Below are positions 17,518 through 27,090 of a stretch of DNA of 64,000 nt, piece after piece; position 1 is the first letter of the stretch; every line of letters begins with the position of its first letter. Below the pieces are notes generated by a model that was not told the origin of the DNA, made no database searches, and saw only the letters and a list, made by a program, of their open reading frames with translations. The stretch spans positions 1 through 64,000 of the forward strand of contig JBCCQN010000006.1 of NCBI GenBank assembly GCA_039024315.1, in the 5' to 3' direction. The stretch comes from JBCAWW01 sp039024315 (GTDB lineage: Bacteria; Bacteroidota; Bacteroidia; J057). A program made the position numbers and the translations under genes.

Positions 17518-18579
17518 ATGAAAATTCGCGTACTCGTTGTTGGCTGTGGCAATATGGGCGCTTCACATGCTCGCGCCTATCACAAAATGCCTGAGTTTGA
17601 AATCGTTGGTCTGGTCAGTAGAGGTCCTGAAAGCCGCAATAGACTTTCTGCCGAGTTAGGAGGCTTACCGACTTTTGGCGATTATTATGAAGCGCTAGCT
17701 GAGACTAAGCCCGACGCTGTTTCTATCAATACATACCCAGAGACTCATGCGGAGTATGCTTCAGCTGCGCTGAACGCTGGGGCTCATCTATTTATAGAAA
17801 AACCCTTGGCCAATACGGTTGAAGAAGCCGCGCAGATAAGAGACTTAGCGTTCGCCAAAGGCAAAAAAGTCGTAGTCGGCTATATCCTAAGGGTACATCC
17901 AGCCTGGGAAAAGTTTGTTGAATTGGCTCAAGGCCTAGGCAAACCCCTCGTAATGCGTATGAACCTCAATCAGCAAAGTAGTGGCGATACTTGGTACACA
18001 CATAAAAACCTGATGAAGACCATGTCCCCCATTGTAGATTGCGGGGTCCATTATGTAGATGTGATGTGCATGATGACAGGGGCTAAACCGATATCTGTCA
18101 GCGCTATAGGAGCGCGTCTAACCGAAGAAATTGCGGAAGATATGTATAATTACGGGCAATTACAGGTTCGCTTTGACGATGGCTCAGTCGGCTGGTACGA
18201 AGCAGGTTGGGGTCCGATGATGAGCGAGACCGCCTATTTTGTCAAAGATGTGATTGGCCCTAAAGGCTGTGTGAGTATCATGGACGAAAAGTTGGATACC
18301 GCCTCGGATGATGTGGATGCTCACTCAAAGACCAATGCCCTCAAAGTACACTATAGCGAGACAGATGCCGATGGTCAATTTAGCCGTAAAGACGAAATGG
18401 TAGATACTACGGACGAGCCGGATCACCAAGGGCTTTGTGATTTGGAGCAAGCATTTTTTCTGAAAGCGATCCAAGAGGATATGGATATGAAAGCTCATCT
18501 TGATGAAGCTGTAAATAGTCTCCGAATTGTATTAGCAGCTGATGAGTCATTTAGGACCGGACAAACGGTTATGCTATAA
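17518..18579 (+). CDS. Gfo/Idh/MocA family NAD(P)-dependent oxidoreductase
   Basis: 353 aa. The N-terminal Rossmann fold begins with VLVVGCGNMGASHARAYHKM, then SINTYPETHAEYASAAL and the conserved EKP (FIEKPLANTVEEA). The C-terminal alpha/beta domain carries the DCGVHYVDVMCMMTG motif, where the Asp/His pair is expected to act in catalysis. Members oxidise or reduce sugars, inositols or related polyols; the substrate cannot be deduced here. It is the middle gene of a yfbR-oxidoreductase-tesB run, with only 3 bp before tesB. Confidence 0.9.
   Translation: MKIRVLVVGCGNMGASHARAYHKMPEFEIVGLVSRGPESRNRLSAELGGLPTFGDYYEALAETKPDAVSINTYPETHAEYASAALNAGAHLFIEKPLANTVEEAAQIRDLAFAKGKKVVVGYILRVHPAWEKFVELAQGLGKPLVMRMNLNQQSSGDTWYTHKNLMKTMSPIVDCGVHYVDVMCMMTGAKPISVSAIGARLTEEIAEDMYNYGQLQVRFDDGSVGWYEAGWGPMMSETAYFVKDVIGPKGCVSIMDEKLDTASDDVDAHSKTNALKVHYSETDADGQFSRKDEMVDTTDEPDHQGLCDLEQAFFLKAIQEDMDMKAHLDEAVNSLRIVLAADESFRTGQTVML
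17762..17777 (-). repeat. GNA mini-hairpin variant (A-T stem pair) inside oxidoreductase gene
   Basis: CAGCTGCGCTGAACGC, identical to 15791-15806. It encodes AALNAG, a peptide common at this position of the Rossmann fold, so coincidence is possible. Confidence 0.35.
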
Positions 18580-18582
18580 AAT

Positions 18583-19437
18583 ATGCAAACAGCAGAAGAA
18601 CTTTTAGCAGGAATTTCCTTAGAAGCCATAGAGGAAAATATCTTTCGTGGGCAGAGCCACAGCATTGGCAGTAGACGTGTTTTTGGAGGACAAGTGTTGG
18701 CGCAATCGCTGAGGGCAGCTATGCTTACCGTCCCTGACGAACGCTTAGTCCACTCCATGCATGGTTACTTTATCTTGGGGGGAGATACTAAACGTCCTAT
18801 CATATATGATGTGGATAGAGTACGAGACGGAGGCAGTTTTACCACCAGAAGAGTGAGGGGGATTCAACATGGCCAACCGATCTTTACGATGGCTGCTTCT
18901 TTTCAAAAGCGAGAGGAAGGGAACAGTCATCAAATCGAAATGCCAGATGTCCCTCCCCCCGATAAACTACGCTCCGATCAAGAGTTGGCCCAGCAGCTAG
19001 GGGATAAAATCCCCCTGCAGATCAAGAATTGGTTATTTTTTCCACGTCCGATAGAGTTTCGCCCCGTCGAGCGCCCTTCTATGTTTGATCGCCGTCAGGA
19101 AGAGCCTTTATATCATGTATGGTTTAGGGCCAAAGGGAAATTGGGGGATGATCCGAGGGATCATCAGGTAGTATTGGCCTATGCTTCGGATTACAATTTG
19201 CTATCGACGGCTCTTAAGCCTCACCCACAAACCATGGGTGAATTTATGATGGCTAGCTTAGATCATGCGATGTGGTTTCACAGGGCTTTTCGAGCAGATG
19301 AATGGCTGCTGTATGCCTTAGACAGCCCTAGTGCCTCTAATGCGAGGGGCTTTACTAGGGGTAATGTATTTGATCAAAACGGAAGGCTGGTTGCTTCGGT
19401 AGTACAGGAAGGTCTTATTCGAATCCGAACAAAATAG
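18583..19437 (+). CDS. tesB: Acyl-CoA thioesterase II
   Basis: 284 aa, matching TesB length. Double hotdog fold: the first half has GGQVLAQSLRAA and HSMHGYFILGGDTKRPI; the second half has VVLAYASDYNLLSTAL, SLDHAMWFHR and DEWLLYALDSPSASNARGF. The Asp of SLDHAMWFH corresponds to the catalytic Asp of TesB, with Thr/Ser and Gln from neighbouring motifs. It hydrolyses medium- to long-chain acyl-CoAs in the cytoplasm (family knowledge). It starts 3 bp after the oxidoreductase stop, so translation is probably coupled. Confidence 0.93.
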   Translation: MQTAEELLAGISLEAIEENIFRGQSHSIGSRRVFGGQVLAQSLRAAMLTVPDERLVHSMHGYFILGGDTKRPIIYDVDRVRDGGSFTTRRVRGIQHGQPIFTMAASFQKREEGNSHQIEMPDVPPPDKLRSDQELAQQLGDKIPLQIKNWLFFPRPIEFRPVERPSMFDRRQEEPLYHVWFRAKGKLGDDPRDHQVVLAYASDYNLLSTALKPHPQTMGEFMMASLDHAMWFHRAFRADEWLLYALDSPSASNARGFTRGNVFDQNGRLVASVVQEGLIRIRTK

Positions 19438-19571
19438 GCCATCAGCCTTCACTTCACAAAAAGTAATGCGAAATTAAAATAATTTTTACGCGCTGTAATA
19501 TTTACAACCAATAGGGTTACGAATAAATTGAATGCTGGCTTAATTTACCGATCATAAGTTAAGCTTTCTTC

Positions 19572-21833
19572 ATGATCAAACAGACCATCCATTGGTATCA
19601 GACACTTGCCCAAAAAGGCTCTGAGCATTTCTCAGATCCTTACAAAAAACAGCAAATCATACTGTTCAATCAGGTCAGTTTGTTAGGCTTTCTTATTTTT
19701 ATTCCCTACGCGATCATTTTTGGAATATGGATTGATCTCAGGCTCCTCAGCTTATTATTGTGTTCAAGCTCTCTTTTCGTTACTCCTTTCCTGATGCAAA
19801 GGGGCTATTTTACTTTTGCAAAAGCACAGGCTTGGATCTCAGTCCATTTGGGTATCGTCTTAGCGGTGGGATCTGTGGGTCCCGATGGTCCAGGGAGCTT
19901 TACCTTCTTATTTACCGTCTGGCTCATTCCTATCTTGATCCATCGAGAGGAAAAAGGACTACGAATATTTTCCACAATTTTTTTGGTCGCATGTATTGTT
20001 TTTTTAGAGTTAACAGACTATTCCTTTTTTCAAACTCATAGCCTTCGTCCCCTTGAAACAAGGTTGATTTATATCACCAATCTGATATTGACCTTAATCT
20101 CTGCCATCGGCTCTGCGATGTATTTTAGTAATGGGTATTTTCAACAACAAAAGGATTTATCGGCTAATTTGGCCGTCATGGGGGAGCAAAACCGCCAGCT
20201 AGAACAAGCCAAAGAGGAAGCTTTAGCCCATGCCAAAGCAAAGGCTATGTTTTTGGCCAATATGAGTCATGAAATTCGCACTCCTATGAATGGGGTAATC
20301 GGGATGACCGATTTACTACTAAATACACCTTTGGTTAGAGAACAACAGGAATATCTCAATATTATCCGTACAAGCGGTGAATCCCTTTTGACAATCATCA
20401 ATGACATCTTAGACTTTACTAAGATCGAATCAGGTAAGATAGACCTTGAAAAACGAAGTTTTTCTTTGATGCATTGCGTCGAAGATGCCATGGACCTCCT
20501 CGCCAAAAAGGCCCATGAAAAGGGTATAGAGCTACTTTATTTGATTGAACCAGATGTGCCTTCTATTATCGTAGGAGATATCACCCGCTTGAGGCAAATA
20601 TTGATTAACCTTACGAGCAATGCCTTGAAGTTTACACATGAAGGTGAAGTTTTTATCACCATCAAACGACAAGCAGCATCTCAAAATGGTAATGAATTTG
20701 GCTTATTGTTTGCCGTAAAGGATACAGGCATAGGTATTTCTAAAGAAAAGAGTGTCAAGCTATTTCAAGCTTTTCAGCAAGCAGACGCTTCTACCACTCG
20801 CAAATACGGCGGAACGGGGCTTGGTCTCGCGATCTGTCAAAGACTTTCAAAGCTCATGGGTGGCGAAATCTGGGTAGATAGCGAATTGGGGATGGGCTCG
20901 ACCTTTTCATTTACCATACGTACCGCAGAGGGCGATATTTCACAAATAGAGGAGTCAAACTACAGTGTGGACACAAGCGTTCTGCGCAGCAAGAAACTAC
21001 TAGTGGTCGATGATAACCGCACTAATAGAATGATAATCGAGCTACAAGCAAATCTGTTTGAAATGCAAGTAGTCACGGCGGAAAGTGGCAAAAGCGCTCT
21101 AGAAATATTGGAGGCTGGTCATACCTTCGACATCGCGATTTTGGACTGCCAAATGCCAGAGATGAACGGCTTAGAGCTTGGTCGCCAAATCAAGGATAAG
21201 CTAAAATGCCCGATGATCATGTTGAGTTCTGCTTTGTTGGACAGTAGTCTGGAAATGGAGGTAAAGACTTTATTTGATTCTTATCTTATGAAGCCATGCC
21301 GCCAATCCCATCTTATGCGAACCTTGAGTGGATTGCTGAGTCCAAGGACTACAGAAAAGAAGAAGGTGTCATTGAGTCATTCCTCCAAAAATAGGATCAA
21401 TACAGAGTTAGCGAAGGCTATCCCCCTTAATATTTTGGTGGCAGAGGACAATCTGGTCAATCAAAAGATCATCCAAAAAATGTTGGGTAGGATGGGATAT
21501 AGTATCACCATCGCGGAGAATGGTGAAGTAGTATTGGAAATGCTAGAAAAGGAAGCCTATGATTTGATTTTCATGGATATCCAAATGCCTAAATTGGATG
21601 GATTGGAAACAACGAGGAGCATCTGCGCAAAATGGCCCTACCAACACCCCGTGATCATTGCGATGACCGCCAATGCAATGCAGGGAGATAGAGAAAGTTG
21701 TATAGAAGCCGGCATGGATGACTACATATCCAAGCCCGTGATCCCAAGAGAAGTCGAAAAGATGTTGGAAAAGTGGGGAAGACAAATCCTGGTGAAAAAG
21801 GAAGCCCGACTATCAAATGCACCGAGCGAATAA
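19572..21833 (+). CDS. Membrane hybrid histidine kinase with two receiver domains
   Basis: 753 aa. Six hydrophobic segments (about 30-52, 57-75, 86-102, 110-124, 134-148, 163-188) form a membrane input domain without a large periplasmic part. A coiled coil leads to HisKA with His233 (MSHEIRTPMNGVIGMT), HATPase_c (NLTSNALKFTHEG, DTGIGISKEKS, GGTGLGLAICQRLS), a first receiver (LLVVDDNRTNRM; Asp in AILDCQMPEMNG) and a second receiver (VAEDNLVNQKI; Asp in IFMDIQMPKLDG; YISKP). No Hpt domain is seen, so phosphotransfer must use another protein. The linker between kinase and receiver 1 contains an in-frame hairpin repeat (20977-20991). A strong terminator follows. Confidence 0.93.
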   Translation: MIKQTIHWYQTLAQKGSEHFSDPYKKQQIILFNQVSLLGFLIFIPYAIIFGIWIDLRLLSLLLCSSSLFVTPFLMQRGYFTFAKAQAWISVHLGIVLAVGSVGPDGPGSFTFLFTVWLIPILIHREEKGLRIFSTIFLVACIVFLELTDYSFFQTHSLRPLETRLIYITNLILTLISAIGSAMYFSNGYFQQQKDLSANLAVMGEQNRQLEQAKEEALAHAKAKAMFLANMSHEIRTPMNGVIGMTDLLLNTPLVREQQEYLNIIRTSGESLLTIINDILDFTKIESGKIDLEKRSFSLMHCVEDAMDLLAKKAHEKGIELLYLIEPDVPSIIVGDITRLRQILINLTSNALKFTHEGEVFITIKRQAASQNGNEFGLLFAVKDTGIGISKEKSVKLFQAFQQADASTTRKYGGTGLGLAICQRLSKLMGGEIWVDSELGMGSTFSFTIRTAEGDISQIEESNYSVDTSVLRSKKLLVVDDNRTNRMIIELQANLFEMQVVTAESGKSALEILEAGHTFDIAILDCQMPEMNGLELGRQIKDKLKCPMIMLSSALLDSSLEMEVKTLFDSYLMKPCRQSHLMRTLSGLLSPRTTEKKKVSLSHSSKNRINTELAKAIPLNILVAEDNLVNQKIIQKMLGRMGYSITIAENGEVVLEMLEKEAYDLIFMDIQMPKLDGLETTRSICAKWPYQHPVIIAMTANAMQGDRESCIEAGMDDYISKPVIPREVEKMLEKWGRQILVKKEARLSNAPSE
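20977..20991 (+). repeat. GNA mini-hairpin repeat in kinase-receiver linker
   Basis: GCGTTCTGCGCAGCA, loop GCA, stem CTGC/GCA(A). It encodes SVLRSK in the flexible linker before the first receiver domain, a place where insertion would be tolerated. Confidence 0.65.
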
Positions 21834-22536
21834 TGGTAATGATCTCCCCTATGAGAACAAGCCAGAAAATTAGGATAGCGGCACTCTTTGGTATTGAGCC
21901 AAAGAGTGCTTTTTTCTAGGCTGAATCGTATTTATTTGACTTAGCGGTTTCTTATGCATTAGCCTTTGGCTAACGCCAGCTCCGATATGATTAATGTCCC
22001 AAGTTGGTGGTTACTCAATTGAGCACAATCTTACATAACTACAAAGGAGTAGTTTATCCACCACAAAAAGTTTCTTATTAGCCGGATCAAATAAGGCCCT
22101 TAAAAGTCAATTGAGGCGGAGAATCACATTTTATCAAAAATACTCTCCTATTTGCGTGTATTTAGCATTTATGAGGAGTCTTTATTTAAAGTAGAAACAC
22201 TTAATCAAAGCAAAACCAAATATACTATGATACTGACAGCTTAGGAGGAATTTATCACCTTTGCACTAAAAACTAACAAAGCCTGAGTCTATGCTCACTA
22301 TCTTGCACAGCGTTGGGAAGAAGCTCTCTCTAATATGAAAACAAAAAGAAGGGCTTAGCCCAAACGAGGATAAAACGGTTACAAAATTTGAGGATAAAGG
22401 AACAATAAAGATAATCGTAAGCCTGGCTACTGCTAACTACTCTATGAACCTGAAGTCCATAAGACTTCTCTCGGATATGTTAGGAACATCATACAACACT
22501 TTTTTTTGGATCGCTTGTTAAAGCCTTCACAACATA
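21834..22536. other. 700-bp gene-free region before the polysaccharide locus
   Basis: It holds the terminator of the preceding kinase gene (21881-21916). Beyond that no gene, RNA family or hairpin repeat is recognised. As the only gap before 15 co-directional genes it should contain the locus promoter and perhaps a long leader; no confident TTTG-N19-TAnnTTTG match was found. Confidence 0.5.
21881..21916 (+). terminator. Intrinsic terminator after hybrid kinase
   Basis: GCACTCTTTGG and CCAAAGAGTGC make a perfect 11-bp stem with a 7-base loop, followed by TTTTTT. Confidence 0.9.
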
Positions 22537-23964
22537 ATGGAACGTTACACGCAAAATAGAGCACACTTACTACAAAAATACATAGTAGTAGCCCTAGAAA
22601 CCCTCTTACTAATTTATGGTTTTCGTCTAGGCCTTTGGCTTTTAGGGGATAATGCTATTATGGTATGGTCGCAAGCAGAGCAAGGACCCATTTTACTGGC
22701 CTTGATGGTTTTTGCTTGGATCGGAGTGGGTTCAAATATCAACCATTACCACTATGAGGCTATCCTGCAGATCAAGTACCTCCTCAAGACTACCTTGATC
22801 AATTTGGCGATCTCTTCTGTGGTATTGATGATCCTAAACTATTACTATCCACAAGCCTTTCCAACATTAGCGTTAATGTTCTACACAGGCGCATTTGCGG
22901 CCACTGGAGTAAGATTATTGCTAGGATATGCCTATCGTCATCGCCGTTCTTTCTTTTCCTTAGTCGGTGAAGATTATAAAGTAATGATCGTGGGCGTGGG
23001 GGAAACAGCAGATGAGCTAAATAAATTTTTCTCCCAAGCAAAAGGTAGCCAAGTGTTTAACTTCTTGGGCAATGAAAATGGCGAGTCTGTCAATGAGCAA
23101 GAAGCCGTCCGGATGATTAGAGAGCGCAAAGAGGAGCTAAAGCATGTTTGTCTAAGCCAAGGCGTTTCTGAGATATACTATACGCTACCACTGCACACCT
23201 CAGATGTAATCGAAGAAATGGCTGATTTTGCGGATAATAACTATATCCACTTTAAAATTGCCCATGATTTTGATTTGCTATCGAAGCACAAAGATATTTC
23301 CGTAGCATTTTTTAATCATACGCCGATCATCTCCCTCCGTAGAGATCCATTGGCATCTTGGTTTAACCGAGTGCTGAAGCGTAGTTTTGATCTATTTTTT
23401 GCGACTTTGGTTTGCTTATTTGTCATGCCATTTGTCTTCTTGATTGTTGGCACGGCTATTCGCATAAATTCAAAAGGGCCGATCTTATTCCTACAAAAGC
23501 GCTCTGGACGCAAGAATCGCAACTTTACTTGTTTTAAGTTCCGCACTATGTATGTCCAGAAGGAGTCGGCAGATACGCCTTATAAGCAAGCCACTAAAAA
23601 TGATCCCCGAATCACGAAGGTAGGAGCCTTTTTGCGGAAAACTAATCTAGATGAGTTTCCACAGTTTATCAATGTCCTTCTCGGTCATATGTCAGTAGTC
23701 GGGCCACGCCCTCACCCACCAAAATTGAATGATCAGTACATCCCGTTGATCAAAAAGTATCCTTTCCGCTACTTTATTACCCCAGGTATCACCGGACACG
23801 CTCAAGTAAACGGTTTCCGTGGGGAGACTAAGGATCCGGTAGAGATGGAAAAAAGAATCGAATTTGATTCTTGGTATATCCAAAACTGGAGTCTAGGTCT
23901 TGACATCAAGATTATTTTCCAGACCATATTTAAAATGTCAACTGGCGACAAAAACGCATACTAA
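22537..23964 (+). CDS. Polyprenyl-phosphate sugar-1-phosphate transferase initiating exopolysaccharide synthesis
   Basis: 475 aa. Four to five N-terminal membrane helices and a central nucleotide-binding-like domain (VMIVGVGETADELNKFF) precede a further helix and the C-terminal bacterial sugar transferase domain from about residue 275 (RSFDLFFATLVCL, FLQKRSGRKNRNFTCFKFRTM, LDEFPQFINVLLGHMSVVGPRPH). This is the WbaP/WcaJ-like arrangement. The enzyme loads the first sugar-1-phosphate onto undecaprenyl phosphate at the inner membrane; glucose or galactose is typical, but the sugar cannot be read from sequence. It is the first gene of the locus. Confidence 0.92.
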   Translation: MERYTQNRAHLLQKYIVVALETLLLIYGFRLGLWLLGDNAIMVWSQAEQGPILLALMVFAWIGVGSNINHYHYEAILQIKYLLKTTLINLAISSVVLMILNYYYPQAFPTLALMFYTGAFAATGVRLLLGYAYRHRRSFFSLVGEDYKVMIVGVGETADELNKFFSQAKGSQVFNFLGNENGESVNEQEAVRMIRERKEELKHVCLSQGVSEIYYTLPLHTSDVIEEMADFADNNYIHFKIAHDFDLLSKHKDISVAFFNHTPIISLRRDPLASWFNRVLKRSFDLFFATLVCLFVMPFVFLIVGTAIRINSKGPILFLQKRSGRKNRNFTCFKFRTMYVQKESADTPYKQATKNDPRITKVGAFLRKTNLDEFPQFINVLLGHMSVVGPRPHPPKLNDQYIPLIKKYPFRYFITPGITGHAQVNGFRGETKDPVEMEKRIEFDSWYIQNWSLGLDIKIIFQTIFKMSTGDKNAY

Positions 23965-23972
23965 ATCTTCAA

Positions 23973-24734
23973 GTGCAAAAGATTCCATTTCTTCACACCC
24001 GAATTTCTACTGGTAGCTTTGAGGATTTTGTCCAAGAGGTACTAAGGTTAGGCAGCCAAAGACAATCATCTTATACTTGTTGTGTCAATGTACACATGGT
24101 AGTAGAGAGTCGCCGAGACTCAAGTCTAGAGGAGGCGGTATATCATGCAGATTTGGCCGCGCCAGATGGTATGCCATTGTGCAAAGTGCTTAAGATTAAA
24201 GATAATATTGAGCAAGAAAGGGTCGCAGGTATGGATTTGGTACCCGAATTGCTTAAGCGTTCTGCGGAGCAGGGACTCAAGGTCTTTTTTTACGGCGACA
24301 CCGACGAGGTACTGGAAGCAATCAAGCAAAAATCTCAGGCTGAGTTTAGCGGATTACAAATAGCTGGTGCATACTCTCCTCCTTTTCGCGCTCTTAGCGA
24401 ACGCGAAGATCAAGAGGTTGTTGACATGATCAACGAGAGTGGCGCAGACATTCTATTCGTTGCTTTGGGTTGTCCAAAGCAGGAGAAGTGGATGGCCGCT
24501 CATAAAGGGCGAGTACATGCTTCGATGCTTGGGATTGGCAATGCGCTCAGAACTTATCTGGGCTACGAAAAGCGTGCCCCACAATGGATGCAAAAGTTTG
24601 CGTTAGAGTGGCTATATCGTCTAGCGCAAAATCCTCGTCGTCTCTGGAAAAGGTATTTTGTCTCCAACTCCATATTTCTACTACTACTGCTAAAAAACAA
24701 GCATATATCGACACCTCAAAAAGTTCATGCTTAA
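23973..24734 (+). CDS. WecG/TagA/CpsF family glycosyltransferase (GT26)
   Basis: 253 aa, starting at GTG 23973, 8 bp after the previous stop. Family signatures: NVHMVVESRRD, ADLAAPDGMPLCK, KVFFYGDTDEVLEAI and ADILFVALGCPKQEKWMAAH. GT26 enzymes add the second sugar (N-acetylmannosamine or its uronic acid, or glucose) to the lipid-linked first sugar, at the cytoplasmic face. That fits a place directly after the initiating transferase. A hairpin repeat with a GGA loop lies in frame at 24257-24272, encoding RSAEQ. Confidence 0.9.
   Translation: MQKIPFLHTRISTGSFEDFVQEVLRLGSQRQSSYTCCVNVHMVVESRRDSSLEEAVYHADLAAPDGMPLCKVLKIKDNIEQERVAGMDLVPELLKRSAEQGLKVFFYGDTDEVLEAIKQKSQAEFSGLQIAGAYSPPFRALSEREDQEVVDMINESGADILFVALGCPKQEKWMAAHKGRVHASMLGIGNALRTYLGYEKRAPQWMQKFALEWLYRLAQNPRRLWKRYFVSNSIFLLLLLKNKHISTPQKVHA
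24257..24272 (+). repeat. GNA mini-hairpin repeat (GGA loop) inside GT26 gene
   Basis: GCGTTCTGCGGAGCAG, stem CTGC/GCAG, loop GGA. Read in the frame CGT-TCT-GCG, a different frame from the copies at 2125 and 20977. Confidence 0.65.
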
Positions 24735-24768
24735 TAATCTTTAATTGAAAATTAGCAATACCTAAAAA

Positions 24769-26109
24769 ATGAAAATAGCAGTAATTGGAACAGGTTACGT
24801 AGGCCTTGTAACAGGTACATGTTTTGCCGAAGCAGGCAATGATGTCTTATGTGTGGACAATGATCCCCGAAAGCTTGCCATGCTAAATGCAAAGCAAGTC
24901 CCAATTTATGAACCTGGCTTAGAGGTTCTATTCGAGCGCAATATCAATGAAGGTCGCCTTCATTTTACTGATAGCTTAGAAGAAGCCGTTAATTTTGCAG
25001 ATATTATCTTCTTGGCTTTGCCAACGCCTCCTATGGAAGATGGCTCAGCGGATCTACAATATGTGCTAGGAGTTGCCGGTCAGATCGGTCCGATGCTTGA
25101 ACGCTATACAATCGTAGTAAATAAAAGTACTGTACCAGTAGGGACCGCAGATAAAGTGCAAGCGGCAATTGCTGCGGAGGCAAAAGTAGAATTTGACGTA
25201 ATCTCAAATCCGGAGTTTTTGCGTGAAGGCTTTGCCGTAGAAGACTTTATGAAACCAGAGCGTATTGTTATTGGTACGCGTTCGGCGAAGGCGAAAGAAA
25301 AAATGGAGCGACTTTACAAACCATTTGTAATGTCAGGCAATCCGATCCTATTCATGGATGAAAGAAGCTCGGAGCTCACGAAATATGCCGCTAATTCATT
25401 TTTGGCAACCAAAATCTCATTTATGAATGAGATAGCCAACCTTTGTGAGAAGGTAGGAGCCAATGTTGATAATGTGCGACGCGGCATGGGGACTGATAGC
25501 AGAATTGGGGCTCGTTTCTTATTCCCTGGTGTGGGCTACGGAGGCTCATGCTTCCCCAAAGATGTTTCGGCCTTGTTTAAGACAGCACGCCAGTATGATT
25601 ACGATTTCAGTATCCTAGATTCTGTCATGGGGGTCAATCAACGCCAAAAGAGTGTGATGGTCCAAAAAATCGTGGAGCAGTTTGGAGAAGACTTGGCGGG
25701 TAAGACTTTTGGAGTTTGGGGTTTGGCCTTCAAACCAAATACTGACGATATTAGGGAAGCTCCTGCATTAGTTATCATTGAGGAGTTATTAGCCAAGGGT
25801 GCGAAAATCAAAGCATTCGATCCTGAGGCAATGGAAGCAGTCCAGATGTACACTAAGCTGGACATAGACTATACCGATAATGCTTATGAAGCAGCGGTAG
25901 CAGTTGATGCTCTACTCATCATCACCGAGTGGAGTGAGTTTCGTTCTTTGGATCTCCACAAAGTCAAAGCCAGTCTAAAAAATCAGATCATCTTTGACGG
26001 TCGTAACATCTACGAACCGGCAGACATGGCAGAAGCAGGGTTTACCTACTTCTCAATCGGTCGTCCGGAAGTTGTACAATCAATAGGCGCGCCTCAAAAT
26101 GAGCAGTAA
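24769..26109 (+). CDS. ugd: UDP-glucose 6-dehydrogenase
   Basis: 446 aa. The N-terminal NAD-binding fold opens with IAVIGTGYVGLVTGTCFAE. Further motifs are FLALPTPP, NKSTVPVGT and NPEFLREGFAVEDF. The catalytic cysteine is in GVGYGGSCFPKDVSAL. The C-terminal UDP-binding domain includes FGVWGLAFKPNTDDIREAP. It oxidises UDP-glucose to UDP-glucuronate with two NAD. The 3' end overlaps the UXS gene by 11 bp, so the two enzymes are translationally coupled and form a two-step route to UDP-xylose. Confidence 0.95.
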   Translation: MKIAVIGTGYVGLVTGTCFAEAGNDVLCVDNDPRKLAMLNAKQVPIYEPGLEVLFERNINEGRLHFTDSLEEAVNFADIIFLALPTPPMEDGSADLQYVLGVAGQIGPMLERYTIVVNKSTVPVGTADKVQAAIAAEAKVEFDVISNPEFLREGFAVEDFMKPERIVIGTRSAKAKEKMERLYKPFVMSGNPILFMDERSSELTKYAANSFLATKISFMNEIANLCEKVGANVDNVRRGMGTDSRIGARFLFPGVGYGGSCFPKDVSALFKTARQYDYDFSILDSVMGVNQRQKSVMVQKIVEQFGEDLAGKTFGVWGLAFKPNTDDIREAPALVIIEELLAKGAKIKAFDPEAMEAVQMYTKLDIDYTDNAYEAAVAVDALLIITEWSEFRSLDLHKVKASLKNQIIFDGRNIYEPADMAEAGFTYFSIGRPEVVQSIGAPQNEQ

Positions 26110-27061
26110 ACAAACCGTATTAATAACAGGAGGAGCCGGCTTTCTCGGCTCCCATCTTTGTGATTATTTCCTTGCCAAGGATTTTAAGGTTATCGCTATG
26201 GATAACCTAATCACAGGTAATATCAAGAACATAGAGCACCTCTTTGGCAATGAGGACTTTCGTTATGTCAAGCATGATGTAACTGAATACACTTGGGTAG
26301 AAGGCGATTTGGATTATATCCTACACTTTGCCTCCCCAGCGAGTCCAATCGATTATCTAAAGATTCCGATTCAGACCCTAAAAGTTGGGGCAATGGGAAC
26401 TCACAAGATGTTAGGTTTAGCCAAAGAAAAGGGAGCAAGAATGCTGATAGCCAGTACTTCTGAAGTATATGGCGATCCTCTGATCCATCCACAGCCAGAG
26501 GATTATTGGGGCAATGTAAACCCAGTAGGCTTTAGAGGTTGTTATGATGAGGCCAAGCGATTTATGGAGGCAATGACCATGGCCTATCATCGCTATCATG
26601 GGGTGGAGACTCGTATTGTGCGCATCTTCAATACTTATGGTCCAAGGATGCGTCTGGATGATGGCCGAGTTTTGCCTGCATTTATGGGGCAGGCTCTCAG
26701 AGGAGATGATATTACTGTATTTGGCGATGGCAGCCAGACTCGATCTTTTTGCTTCGTCAATGATTTGATAGAGGGCATCTATCGTTTATTGATGAGTGAT
26801 GAAGTAGAGCCCGTCAATATTGGTAATCCCCAAGAGATTACGATTCTTGATTTTGCCAAGGAAGTAATTGAACTGATTGGTAGTGATAGTAAAATCATTT
26901 ACAAAGAGCTGCCTCAGGATGATCCTAAAATTCGCAAACCAGACATTAGCAAAGCAAAGAGTATATTAGGCTGGGAACCCCAAGTATCAAGAAGTGAAGG
27001 CTTAAAAATCACCCTTGATTATTTCAAAAATGTGGTAACCCCTGAATTATCGGGGCAATAA
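26099..27061 (+). CDS. uxs: UDP-glucuronate decarboxylase (UDP-xylose synthase)
   Basis: 320 aa extended short-chain dehydrogenase. NAD-binding ITGGAGFLGSHLCDYF, the UXS-typical FASPASPIDYLKIPIQTLKVG segment, catalytic Ser/Glu in ASTSEVYGDP, and the YxxxK pair in CYDEAKRFMEAM. The arginine in MRLDDGRVLPAF is also conserved in UXS. The enzyme converts UDP-glucuronate to UDP-xylose using bound NAD. Its start lies inside the end of ugd. The pairing predicts that xylose, glucuronate or both occur in the polymer. Confidence 0.93.
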   Translation: MSSKQTVLITGGAGFLGSHLCDYFLAKDFKVIAMDNLITGNIKNIEHLFGNEDFRYVKHDVTEYTWVEGDLDYILHFASPASPIDYLKIPIQTLKVGAMGTHKMLGLAKEKGARMLIASTSEVYGDPLIHPQPEDYWGNVNPVGFRGCYDEAKRFMEAMTMAYHRYHGVETRIVRIFNTYGPRMRLDDGRVLPAFMGQALRGDDITVFGDGSQTRSFCFVNDLIEGIYRLLMSDEVEPVNIGNPQEITILDFAKEVIELIGSDSKIIYKELPQDDPKIRKPDISKAKSILGWEPQVSRSEGLKITLDYFKNVVTPELSGQ

Positions 27062-27090
27062 GCAATCCCTATATACTTAATTGAATAGTA

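Noticed and set aside
25279..25295. GCGTTCGGCGAAGGCG in ugd as a hairpin repeat
   Set aside because: The stem does not close (GGC against GGC); the resemblance is explained by Ser-Ala-Lys-Ala codons.
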